From: a virus
Strand: one strand, 5' to 3'
Length of the DNA: 20,874 bases
IMG/VR virus record: IMGVR_UViG_3300012936_000231
Span: 1-20,874 of that record
Part shown: positions 14,623-20,874 of the stretch, piece after piece
How positions within the stretch are numbered: the stretch's first letter is position 1
How the letters are laid out: the number at the start of each line of letters is the position of its first letter
Notes under the pieces: model-generated
The model's input: the letters and a program-made list of their open reading frames with translations, nothing else
Told to the model about the DNA's origin: nothing
Databases searched by the model: none
Translations under genes and position numbers: made by a program

Positions 14623-15777
14623 TTAAAATGCCTTAAGAATGATGGTATTATCGTTTAACCTCCCATTCATTTTAATAGGTGTAGTTTTTAATTCATCAAA
14701 TGCTTTTTGAAATTTAGTTTTTGCTTTACCTGTCCAATTAGATATTTGCTCTTTAGGTTTTCTTAATGTTTTTTGTAAACTTTGCTCTTGATCAAAATCT
14801 TGTATAGTAGTGCCTTTCACCATTAATCCGTCTCTACCCATACCTCTAGGGTCTTTACTTAGAGCATGATATACACCTAATTTTCTAGTTTTAGTATTGT
14901 ACACCCAAAGTTCATTTGCATGGACAACATCTGTAGGATGAATACTTGCAACACCTAAATCGCTATCATTAAGTTGGTATTTTAATTTTTTAACAATAGT
15001 TTCTTTAGAACGTGCTCTTGGTTTGCGAGCCTTCCTAGTTGTTTTTTTAGTTTCTATAATTGTATCACAAGCAGTATTAATTTTTTCAAAAAATCCTACA
15101 AACTCTTTCCTCATTTTTGCATCAAAGTGACTGTATGCTTCTTTTATGTCTGGATCTTTCCAATCTTTAACTTCTAATGCTTCTTGATATTCGTTATGAA
15201 ATTCTTCTTTTATAATTTTTGCATGATTGGCCTTAATTTCAGGTCTGTAAACAATCATATCTTTATATGGTTCAAAGTCTGCTAAAGTAAATGTTTTGTC
15301 TGTAAGACAATCTAATTTATACTCCCATTCTCCACATAAAGTTTCTACCTGCTGTTTCATCCTATCCTGAATACTAATAACTTTTTTAGGTTTTTCTTCT
15401 GCCTTTCTTTCTTTTTCTTTTATTGTTTCTTTGCCACGTTTGAGCCATTCCTCTTTGCGTTTTTCGTAATGCCCTCTAGTTGATTCAGGCATGTAACCAA
15501 GTTTATATTCTACATACAAAGCAATACCTGAGGCCGCAAATGCCCAATCTGGATTTGTTAAAATAATTTTTATCTCTTCTTTAGTCCATCCTGATTTTTC
15601 TTTTACCCAATGCTTTGCGGCATTGACCATTTTCTTTCTAGATATTTCTGTGCGAACAAAATATTCGCAACTATGAAAAGCCTTTTCTTGTTGCTCAGGA
15701 TCTGTATAAGCCTGTAAAGTTTTCCAATCAGGCTCTTTGGTAATGTATATGCTTCTTTCTTTCTTTTTACGTGGCAT
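14623..15777 (-). CDS. Charged protein of unknown function upstream of gp13
   Basis: The frame is open from 15822, but the ATG at 15777 is preferred. It gives MPRKKKERSIYITKEPDW, lies seven bases after the stop of the preceding gene, and avoids a 37-base overlap. The ribosome site is weak (GAG about eight bases upstream). The product is about 384 residues, very rich in Lys/Glu. A coiled-coil-like charged segment (KRKEEWLKRGKETIKEKERKA region) lies in the first half and a basic KKTTRKARKPRARSK stretch near the middle. It also has a beta-rich part with ELWVYNTKTRKLGVYHA and a C-terminal part ending MNGRLNDNTIILKAF. The basic stretch suggests nucleic-acid contact, but I recognise no family. Its place just before gp13 hints at a head or neck role. 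Confidence 0.7.
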   Translation of the reverse strand: MPRKKKERSIYITKEPDWKTLQAYTDPEQQEKAFHSCEYFVRTEISRKKMVNAAKHWVKEKSGWTKEEIKIILTNPDWAFAASGIALYVEYKLGYMPESTRGHYEKRKEEWLKRGKETIKEKERKAEEKPKKVISIQDRMKQQVETLCGEWEYKLDCLTDKTFTLADFEPYKDMIVYRPEIKANHAKIIKEEFHNEYQEALEVKDWKDPDIKEAYSHFDAKMRKEFVGFFEKINTACDTIIETKKTTRKARKPRARSKETIVKKLKYQLNDSDLGVASIHPTDVVHANELWVYNTKTRKLGVYHALSKDPRGMGRDGLMVKGTTIQDFDQEQSLQKTLRKPKEQISNWTGKAKTKFQKAFDELKTTPIKMNGRLNDNTIILKAF

Positions 15778-15784
15778 CTGTGTC

Positions 15785-16015
15785 TCAGTCTTCAAACAAT
15801 GTATCAGGATCTGGCGACTCATACAATGCTTGTAATGGTTTAGGCCAATTTTTAAATCCTATTATACTGTTTTTATCTTTTAATGCATTTTTTTGCTTAA
15901 AGAACTGAATAATACTTATCATTCCGTTAAATTTACCTGCTTTTTCACCTGCTTTATACATAAAATATGAGTTTGCAAGTATAAAAAGTAAAAAATATAA
16001 GGTCATTGAATCCAT
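15785..16015 (-). CDS. Small membrane protein
   Basis: A 76-residue protein with one N-terminal membrane segment (about residues 4-20, MTLYFLLFILANSYFMY) followed by Lys residues, and a soluble C-terminus ending in acidic residues (PDPDTLFED). Small single-pass proteins of this kind are common in T4-like phages, but I cannot assign a role. Its ATG follows a strong GGAGGA ribosome site, with a near-consensus sigma70-type promoter just upstream. It is therefore the first gene of a unit that host RNA polymerase could transcribe early. Confidence 0.75.
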   Translation of the reverse strand: MDSMTLYFLLFILANSYFMYKAGEKAGKFNGMISIIQFFKQKNALKDKNSIIGFKNWPKPLQALYESPDPDTLFED

Positions 16016-16034
16016 AATAATCCTCCAAAAATAG

Positions 16035-16062
16035 AGTATAACATCTATTTTTTATATGTCAA
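16035..16062 (-). promoter_or_regulatory. Near-consensus sigma70-type promoter
   Basis: On the minus strand TTGACA (16057-16062), 16 bases, then TATACT (16035-16040). The -35 is perfect and the -10 differs by one base from TATAAT. It lies between the stop of the epimerase gene (16071) and the ribosome site of the small membrane protein, and does not match the late box. It implies early or host-type transcription into the 16015-to-gp13 unit. Confidence 0.75.
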
Positions 16063-16070
16063 TAAGATTA

Positions 16071-17027
16071 TTACTTACCTTTTGAAAATCTTTTGTCTAT
16101 ATTATGTGGTAATTCGTTTTCTAAAATATTTTTCCAAACAGTAATAGTTCTATCAAGTCCTTCACTGAGTTCAACTTTTGGAAACCAACCAAGTCTAGTT
16201 GTTATTTTATGATTTGTGCTATTAAGTAGATATATTTCTCCAGGACGTTTTGGTTTTGTGTTCCAATTAACATGCCCTTCCCAACCTATTTTATCAGCAA
16301 TTAGTTTTACATAGTCTTTAATTTTGATTGCATTGTCAGGACCTATGCAAAATATTTCACCTGCACATTTTTCAGGATTGTTTATAACAGTTTCCCATGC
16401 ATCTAATAAATCATCAATGTAAATAAAGTTTCTGTATGGCTCGCCATATCCTAAATTTATTTCTTTTGGATTTTTAAGCATTTGTGTAATAATTTGTTCT
16501 GTTACAAAAAAGTCGTTATCCTTTCTGCCATATGCATTTGTTTGACGAATTGCTGTAAAAGGTAATCCATAACTTCTGTGAGCATATTCCAAATATTTTT
16601 CACAGCCATACTTTGCAACGGCATAGGGGGCATTTGGATTTGGAGGTGTGGCTTCATTAAATGCAATTATTCCTTCCTCTTTTCCATCTCTAATTAAATC
16701 ACTTATTGGTTGCCAGCCATAAACTTCCATTGTACTTGCAAACACAAAGTTTTTTAAGTTTTTAAGTTTAGAGGCTATTTCAATTAAATTAACTGTACCT
16801 GTATAATTTATATCACTAAAAGTGATTTGCTCATAAAAACTTTGCTCTACTTCAGTTCTAGCCGCCAAGTGTACAATTATTTCAGGATCAAATGTAGAAA
16901 TCTGCATAGCAACTTTGGAATGGTCTCTTAAATCTTCTGATAAAAATCCAAGTTCATGATTGTCTTTTAATCTTTGAACCATGTGTTGGCCTATAAATCC
17001 GTCTGCTCCTGTTATAAATATTCTCAT
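16071..17027 (-). CDS. NAD-dependent sugar epimerase/dehydratase (extended SDR)
   Basis: A 318-residue extended short-chain dehydrogenase/reductase, the usual length for nucleotide-sugar epimerases and dehydratases. The NAD-binding GADGFIG (7-13) follows the first strand, and VHLAARTEV (52-60) is the typical 'HlAA' loop. The catalytic set is S98/T99 (FAST) and Y135-x-x-x-K139 (YAVAK). NAYGRKDN (164-171) and FIYIDDLLDA (201-210) are the substrate-domain 'N.YGp....' and 'f.yvdD' motifs. This points to a UDP-, GDP- or dTDP-sugar as substrate; which one cannot be told. The ATG overlaps the stop of the upstream oxygenase-like gene in an ATGA, with AGAGGA as ribosome site. It is the last gene of the metabolic cassette. 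Confidence 0.9.
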   Translation of the reverse strand: MRIFITGADGFIGQHMVQRLKDNHELGFLSEDLRDHSKVAMQISTFDPEIIVHLAARTEVEQSFYEQITFSDINYTGTVNLIEIASKLKNLKNFVFASTMEVYGWQPISDLIRDGKEEGIIAFNEATPPNPNAPYAVAKYGCEKYLEYAHRSYGLPFTAIRQTNAYGRKDNDFFVTEQIITQMLKNPKEINLGYGEPYRNFIYIDDLLDAWETVINNPEKCAGEIFCIGPDNAIKIKDYVKLIADKIGWEGHVNWNTKPKRPGEIYLLNSTNHKITTRLGWFPKVELSEGLDRTITVWKNILENELPHNIDKRFSKGK

Positions 17028-17566
17028 GTTAAATCCTCTGTTTTTGCAAATCCTGTTACTTGTAAAGTATATCTGTTAAAATTACTTACATTACTAAGAC
17101 AATGTGCTTTATCTTTTAAAATGTATGTGTAATCACCTTTTTTATAATCTGTAAACGAATGTTCTTCTATTTCTAAAAAATGTCCCATAATTTTATCTTG
17201 TAAAAAAACATTTACTCTTACAGGCACTTTATTTTTTATGTCCCAATTATTTTGTTTTGCTATATCATATAATCTATAAAATTTATCTACATGCGGTCCT
17301 GTAAATCTTCCAGGCTTTATGCAATTTACTGTAACTAATGGATGTTCTACAAATGGAAACATTTCTTTAATTTTATGAGCCCATCTAGGTGCAAACTCAT
17401 CATATGTTTGTAAAACTATAGGCCCGTCTTGAGGATAATCAGGAACAGGCATATTATTATCTTTCCAGTATCCACTACACCAAATACTATTTGATTCTTC
17501 TACAAATTTAGTAAGATATAATTCTCTTTCATCTAACCAGGATAGATCAATATGTCCTTTTATCAT
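17024..17566 (-). CDS. HxD...H oxygenase-like protein, copy 2 of a tandem pair
   Basis: A 180-residue protein with a double-stranded beta-helix (cupin-like) layout resembling 2-oxoglutarate/Fe(II) dioxygenases of the aspartyl/asparaginyl hydroxylase type. Candidate iron ligands are H92 and D94 (GPHVDK) and H155 (KAHCLSN). Basic residues at R117 (VRVNVFLQD) and R165 (NRYTLQV) could bind the 2-oxoglutarate carboxylate. GHFLEIEEHSFTDYKKGD (128-145) aligns with the neighbouring gene's product. The ATG overlaps the TGA of that neighbour in an ATGA. The substrate is unknown. The iron/2-oxoglutarate role is family inference, and the protein is short for a full hydroxylase but normal for a single-domain one. 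Confidence 0.68.
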   Translation of the reverse strand: MIKGHIDLSWLDERELYLTKFVEESNSIWCSGYWKDNNMPVPDYPQDGPIVLQTYDEFAPRWAHKIKEMFPFVEHPLVTVNCIKPGRFTGPHVDKFYRLYDIAKQNNWDIKNKVPVRVNVFLQDKIMGHFLEIEEHSFTDYKKGDYTYILKDKAHCLSNVSNFNRYTLQVTGFAKTEDLT

Positions 17567-18051
17567 TTGTATAATACCGTAACCTGTGCTGAGTAAAACG
17601 GTGCATCTCCCATATTACCTGCTATATGCCAATCATCACTACCAAATTTTACCCAATCTCCTTTACGCCATTTTGTAAAAGGTTGGTCATGTATTTCATA
17701 GTAATGTCCTCTTTTCCAATCTTCCAAAAAGATTAGATATCTGTAGCCTTCTCCGTCACCATGTTCTTGTTTTAATTTAAAATGTTTATCTACATGATGT
17801 GGAATTGTATTGCCTGGTAATACTTTTATAACACTTACAACATGATGGTCAAAGCCTTGAGGTATCTTGTGTGCCAAATTATGCACCCATTCTGGAGACT
17901 CCTCAAACATTTGCCAAATACTGCTATTATGTTCATTATAATATTCTTCTAATTCTTCGTACTGCTGATAGCATTGGAAGTAATCATCAAATCTTATATT
18001 CTCAAGTTGAGCATGAGGTATATCGATATTAATATTACCGTATTCAATCAC
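17563..18051 (-). CDS. HxD...H oxygenase-like protein, copy 1 of a tandem pair
   Basis: A 162-residue paralogue of the protein encoded at 17024-17566. Shared blocks are PHHVDKHF (84-91, iron ligands H86 and D88), YRYLIFLEDWKRGHYYEI (103-120), FTKWRKGDWV (125-134) and DWHIAGN (140-146, distal ligand H142). The likely class is a 2-oxoglutarate/Fe(II) hydroxylase of the aspartyl/asparaginyl hydroxylase type. The start is a GTG (18049-18051) that overlaps the amidinotransferase stop by eight bases, with a GAG-type ribosome site inside that gene. Translational coupling in this order suggests the two enzymes act in one pathway. The substrate is unknown. Confidence 0.7.
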   Translation of the reverse strand: MIEYGNINIDIPHAQLENIRFDDYFQCYQQYEELEEYYNEHNSSIWQMFEESPEWVHNLAHKIPQGFDHHVVSVIKVLPGNTIPHHVDKHFKLKQEHGDGEGYRYLIFLEDWKRGHYYEIHDQPFTKWRKGDWVKFGSDDWHIAGNMGDAPFYSAQVTVLYK

Positions 18052-19105
18052 AGTAACTCTCTAATGTACCTTTACGTCTTAGGTCTAATGTAGCACAATG
18101 TATGCCGCCAGAGAGCGTCATAGAGTGCCTAAACTGTACTGGCACACTATCTATACCGTACTTGTCAAGTTCCCTCATTAGAGGTTCTTGTGCAGAGTCT
18201 AAGATTACAGTATTTTCGTTTACACTTAGTAAATTCATTCCAATATAAGGTGAGCATGGTGCAATATATCCTTGCTCTGAAAGTTTACTGCCCTGTACAA
18301 CACAATCATCAAACCATATCTTATCCCACTTTTTAAACATTTCAGGACAATTTTCAGGTGTGACCCTACTGCTATTCATTAAAACAAGTCCAGGTCTAAG
18401 TGGTACAATAGTGCTATCAAAATGTGCAAAACTATAAAGTTCACTATAATGTAACTTATAACCCATAGGCTCTAATAATCTTTTCAGCCATTTGTAACCT
18501 TTCATATTTCCTGAGTTACTGACTTGATACAACAAGTCTGTTCCTACTCTTACAATGTTTGGTGCATCGAAACAAATTTCATGATCTAGTAATGTTGCAA
18601 CATCTAAATTATCAAACTGATACATATCGTCATGTAATTTAGGTTTAGGTGCTTCTAACCATAAGGCACCATCTTCAAATGCTTCATACATTATATCTTC
18701 GTATAAATGTTTTGCTTCAAAATACCTTGCTCTAACAGGAGTAGGTGTTTCTATTAACATATCTCCTAAAGGTAATATTAAATCTCTTGGACACCAACTG
18801 TACCAGCCTTTGGTGTTCCAACCTTGTCCTATATCATAATTTAAATTTTCCCAATCAACTATTTTAGGGCGGTGTACAATTACACCCATGTCTGCTAAAA
18901 CTTTTGCAAGTCCATCTGCATCTTCATTTGCTTCATCTATTACCCATTGAGGATATACTCCCTCTAATGGTTTAATTTGTTCTTCTGGGTAAGGTGCGTA
19001 ACTGAAACTTCTTGCTGAAATATCAGTTGCTATTCTGCTGTGGTGGGCATGTCCAACGATTATTTCCTCTAATTGGTCCCAATCGTTGTGGGAATTAACT
19101 ATCAT
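18044..19105 (-). CDS. Glycine-amidinotransferase-like enzyme
   Basis: A 353-residue enzyme of the guanidino-group-modifying family (AGAT, inosamine-phosphate amidinotransferase), which moves the amidino group of arginine to an amine. The full set of active-site landmarks is present: CPRD (105-108), CFDAPNIVRVGTDLLYQVSN (178-197) with D180, AHFDST (227-232) with H228 and D230, NLLSV (291-295) and GGIHCATLDLRR (333-344) with nucleophile C337. These parallel Asp254/His303/Cys407 of human AGAT. The acceptor amine cannot be read from sequence. An AGGAGA ribosome site precedes the ATG, and a late box lies 25 bases upstream, so this gene starts a late transcript that runs through the oxygenase pair and the epimerase. 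Confidence 0.88.
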   Translation of the reverse strand: MIVNSHNDWDQLEEIIVGHAHHSRIATDISARSFSYAPYPEEQIKPLEGVYPQWVIDEANEDADGLAKVLADMGVIVHRPKIVDWENLNYDIGQGWNTKGWYSWCPRDLILPLGDMLIETPTPVRARYFEAKHLYEDIMYEAFEDGALWLEAPKPKLHDDMYQFDNLDVATLLDHEICFDAPNIVRVGTDLLYQVSNSGNMKGYKWLKRLLEPMGYKLHYSELYSFAHFDSTIVPLRPGLVLMNSSRVTPENCPEMFKKWDKIWFDDCVVQGSKLSEQGYIAPCSPYIGMNLLSVNENTVILDSAQEPLMRELDKYGIDSVPVQFRHSMTLSGGIHCATLDLRRKGTLESYCD

Positions 19106-19130
19106 TATGTCTCCTGTAAATGTGTAATAC

Positions 19131-19138
19131 TATTTATT
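19131..19138 (-). promoter_or_regulatory. T4-type late promoter box AATAAATA (leadered class) for the amidinotransferase operon
   Basis: AATAAATA on the minus strand followed by GTATT, 25 bases before the ATG at 19105 with AGGAGA between. The TAA stop of the glycosyltransferase-like gene (19134-19136) is inside the box. It puts a metabolic operon under late-gene control. Confidence 0.75.
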
Positions 19139-20363
19139 GGAAATAGTTTTTATGTTTTACAGTTTCTGACATAATATTAAAATTGTGTTCACATATAGGT
19201 TTTACATTTTGTAAAAAAATCTTTTTATCATTATCTGACATATTTTGTATTTTTATCAATTCTTGTATTGCTGTATAATATCTTTCTATATCATCTTCTA
19301 TATCGTCGTAACTTTCATCTATCCAGGGGGAAAATGATTTATAACCAAATAATTTTTTCATGTTTTTTAAAAAATGCTGATTGTTAAAAATAATAAAAGG
19401 ATTTTTAAAATACATATTGTAATATGTTTTTTCAGTTACAAAATTAGTTTTAGGAACCACATAACATTGATTATTATGTGCTGTAAGATTATCTTCTATC
19501 ACTACACCTAATAAAGATTTTCTATATGTATCAACATAAGTTTTTCCCAATTTAAAGTTAAAATACTTATTTCCCACATATAATTTTTGACTATCGTCTG
19601 AAGTATGGCCAAATACATTATTAATATAAGTAGAGTCAATTTCATGTTCAAAACATTCTCTAAGCAAATCTATACTTTTGTGATTTTTATAAAAATTTAA
19701 TACTAGTTTTTTAAGATTAGGAGTAACTAATTTTCCATAACTATACTTTCCCTCTTGTAGTAAGTTAAAATGTTTAAGCATGTGCATTACAATTAATTTA
19801 GTGCCTCTTACTGCATTTGCATTTATTTGAAAATTATTTGTAATGTCTAGTTTAGTATTATCAACATTATTAATTATTTTAAGAGCATAAGGAAGAAATA
19901 ATTGAGAATGTATAATATTAATTTCTTCTTGCTCAATATCTATGTTAGAAGTTAAAAAGTAAATTTGTTTATGGAGTTGTTGTGGGAAATAATTTTTTAT
20001 TAAAGGTGTATAATTTATGTTTTCCATAAATTCACTAATTACTAATTTATTTGAAGGATCTGCAAGTAAATGCCTAATTAAAAATTTTAATGTTATTTTA
20101 TTACTTAAAATATCCTCAAATTTATCTTTATCAGATCTTATAAATCCTAAATTTATAATTATAGATTCTTTTGTAATTTTTTTAGATATTAAATTTTTAG
20201 ATAAATTATTAATAGAAATGTATTCAGTAGTTGTATATTCAGGATAGACATCAAAATATTTTTTTAAGGCTATTGTAAATTCATTTTCAATAAGATAATA
20301 AAAATCTTCTTCTTTTTGATTTTCATTTGCTACAATTATATTTTGAAAATGCTTAACAGTCAT
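19134..20363 (-). CDS. Glycosyltransferase-like phage protein, paralogue of the protein at 1179-2465
   Basis: A 409-residue, very AT-rich and Asn/Lys/Ile-rich protein with no membrane segment. Its C-terminal part has TEK (310-312), NPFII (321-325), FGYKSF (339-344) and WIDESYDDIEDDIERY (347-362). This is the same motif order and near-identical spacing as in the protein encoded at 1179-2465, while the N-terminal 300 residues are not obviously alike. The shared block recalls a nucleotide-sugar-binding lobe, so glycosyltransferase is a tentative call. The ATG lies 11 bases inside the end of the PLP-enzyme gene, with no strong ribosome site, so the two are probably coupled. Its stop codon lies inside the late box of the next gene. 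Confidence 0.6.
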   Translation of the reverse strand: MTVKHFQNIIVANENQKEEDFYYLIENEFTIALKKYFDVYPEYTTTEYISINNLSKNLISKKITKESIIINLGFIRSDKDKFEDILSNKITLKFLIRHLLADPSNKLVISEFMENINYTPLIKNYFPQQLHKQIYFLTSNIDIEQEEINIIHSQLFLPYALKIINNVDNTKLDITNNFQINANAVRGTKLIVMHMLKHFNLLQEGKYSYGKLVTPNLKKLVLNFYKNHKSIDLLRECFEHEIDSTYINNVFGHTSDDSQKLYVGNKYFNFKLGKTYVDTYRKSLLGVVIEDNLTAHNNQCYVVPKTNFVTEKTYYNMYFKNPFIIFNNQHFLKNMKKLFGYKSFSPWIDESYDDIEDDIERYYTAIQELIKIQNMSDNDKKIFLQNVKPICEHNFNIMSETVKHKNYFQ

Positions 20364-20874
20364 TTAACCATTCGCTAACACAAACTCTGTAATTACCGCT
20401 TACACCTCTGCTAAAATTTTTATGTCTGATATCATCTCCAAGACCAAAAATTACAGTATCAGTCCATACTAAGTCTTGCTCATGACAAATATTTTGATAT
20501 AAATCTATATATTTGTCCCAATTATAATCTGGGCCAAAATTTTTCATATACTCTACACCCAATGCCATACTATAATTATTAGCCATTTTGACTTCATTAA
20601 GCATACTAATACCATCATCTACATAATCTTTTGTAAACCTAATACCAACTCTGTGGTTTTCCAGAGTAAAGAATGGTTTGCTTAAACTACATGTAACTTC
20701 TTTTATACAAGGAAAAGCATCTAAATTTATGTGTACATGCTTTGCAATACCCCAATATGCTAAGTCTAAGCACACAGGTATATTATGTGCTACACAGATA
20801 CGCATTATGTGTTCAAAATCTGGATGTATGCAACCAAAATCACTAAATGGTGCACTTATAAGTAATGCATGTAA
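20353..20874 (-). CDS. PLP-dependent aminotransferase-like enzyme (partial, runs in from right edge)
   Basis: The frame is open from the right edge of the window to the stop at 20353, about 173 codons. An internal ATG at 20805 is not the real start, because coding-like sequence (LISAPFSDFGCIHPDFEHIM) continues upstream of it. The visible part is the core of a fold-type I PLP enzyme: IPVCLDLAYWG with the Asp that holds the pyridine nitrogen and a following Tyr, then TCSLSKPFF with the SxSK lysine that would bind PLP, then HRVGIRF, like the 'R.G' phosphate-contact motif of class I/II aminotransferases. The N-terminus is outside the window. It is coupled to the glycosyltransferase-like gene by an 11-bp overlap. 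The substrate is unknown; the SxSK form is not the usual one of DegT-type sugar aminotransferases. Confidence 0.78.
   Translation of the reverse strand, partial: LHALLISAPFSDFGCIHPDFEHIMRICVAHNIPVCLDLAYWGIAKHVHINLDAFPCIKEVTCSLSKPFFTLENHRVGIRFTKDYVDDGISMLNEVKMANNYSMALGVEYMKNFGPDYNWDKYIDLYQNICHEQDLVWTDTVIFGLGDDIRHKNFSRGVSGNYRVCVSEWLNDC

Noticed and set aside
15778-15822. Start of the gp13-upstream gene at 15822
   Set aside because: This would overlap the small membrane protein gene by 38 bases. The ATG at 15777 fits the seven-base gap and gives a more natural N-terminus.
20353-20805. A complete gene starting at the ATG at 20805
   Set aside because: The frame stays open upstream to the window edge and the upstream residues continue the aminotransferase-like pattern, so the gene is partial and starts outside the window.

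Overview
The window is a block of structural and DNA-packaging genes from a T4-like (contractile-tailed) marine phage, closed at its right end by a cassette of host-like metabolic genes. The evidence is a set of recognisable T4-type proteins (gp13 neck, gp1 dNMP kinase, gp18 sheath, gp19 tube, gp4 head completion, gp16 and gp17 terminase) and repeated copies of the T4 late-promoter box (N)ATAAATA. The strong AT bias, the large open gene at the left edge (resembling conserved marine T4-like structural proteins) and the auxiliary metabolic genes fit a phage of an AT-rich ocean bacterium such as SAR11 or a picocyanobacterium. The host itself cannot be decided from the sequence. Every credible gene is on the minus strand, so transcription runs right to left. 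I see no tRNA, IS element, CRISPR array or attachment site, and no gap over 150 bp.

In transcription order (right to left): (1) 20874-16071, a metabolic/glycan cassette: a PLP-dependent aminotransferase-like enzyme cut by the window edge, a glycosyltransferase-like protein, a glycine-amidinotransferase-like enzyme with an intact Asp/His/Cys set, two tandem paralogous HxD...H oxygenase-like proteins, and an extended-SDR NAD-dependent sugar epimerase/dehydratase. Several of these overlap by 4-11 bp, so they look like one operon. (2) A near-consensus sigma70-type promoter at 16035-16062, then a small membrane protein and a charged protein of unknown role. (3) Neck gp13, dNMP kinase gp1, tail sheath gp18 with its own late promoter and intrinsic terminator, tail tube gp19, and a second tube-fold-like protein. 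(4) An unknown small protein, gp4-like head completion protein, terminase small subunit gp16, two unknown phage proteins (one with an internal duplication), an SGNH-hydrolase-like protein and terminase large subunit gp17. (5) A second glycosyltransferase-like protein sharing a C-terminal motif with the one in region 1, and a large structural protein running off the left edge.

The most striking pattern is regulatory. Nine late-promoter boxes fall into two classes. In five, the box ends exactly five bases before the ATG and no Shine-Dalgarno sequence is visible. With T4 spacing the predicted transcript would begin at the A of ATG, meaning leaderless late mRNAs for gp13, gp16, gp17, the SGNH-like protein and the left-edge structural protein. 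In the other four, the box is 25-49 bases upstream and a good GGAG-type ribosome site is present. In five of the nine cases the stop codon of the preceding gene lies in or overlaps the promoter box.

Together the genes encode head-tail joining, DNA packaging and the tail, plus a pathway that could build or decorate a sugar or amino-acid-derived compound. The substrate of that pathway is unknown.
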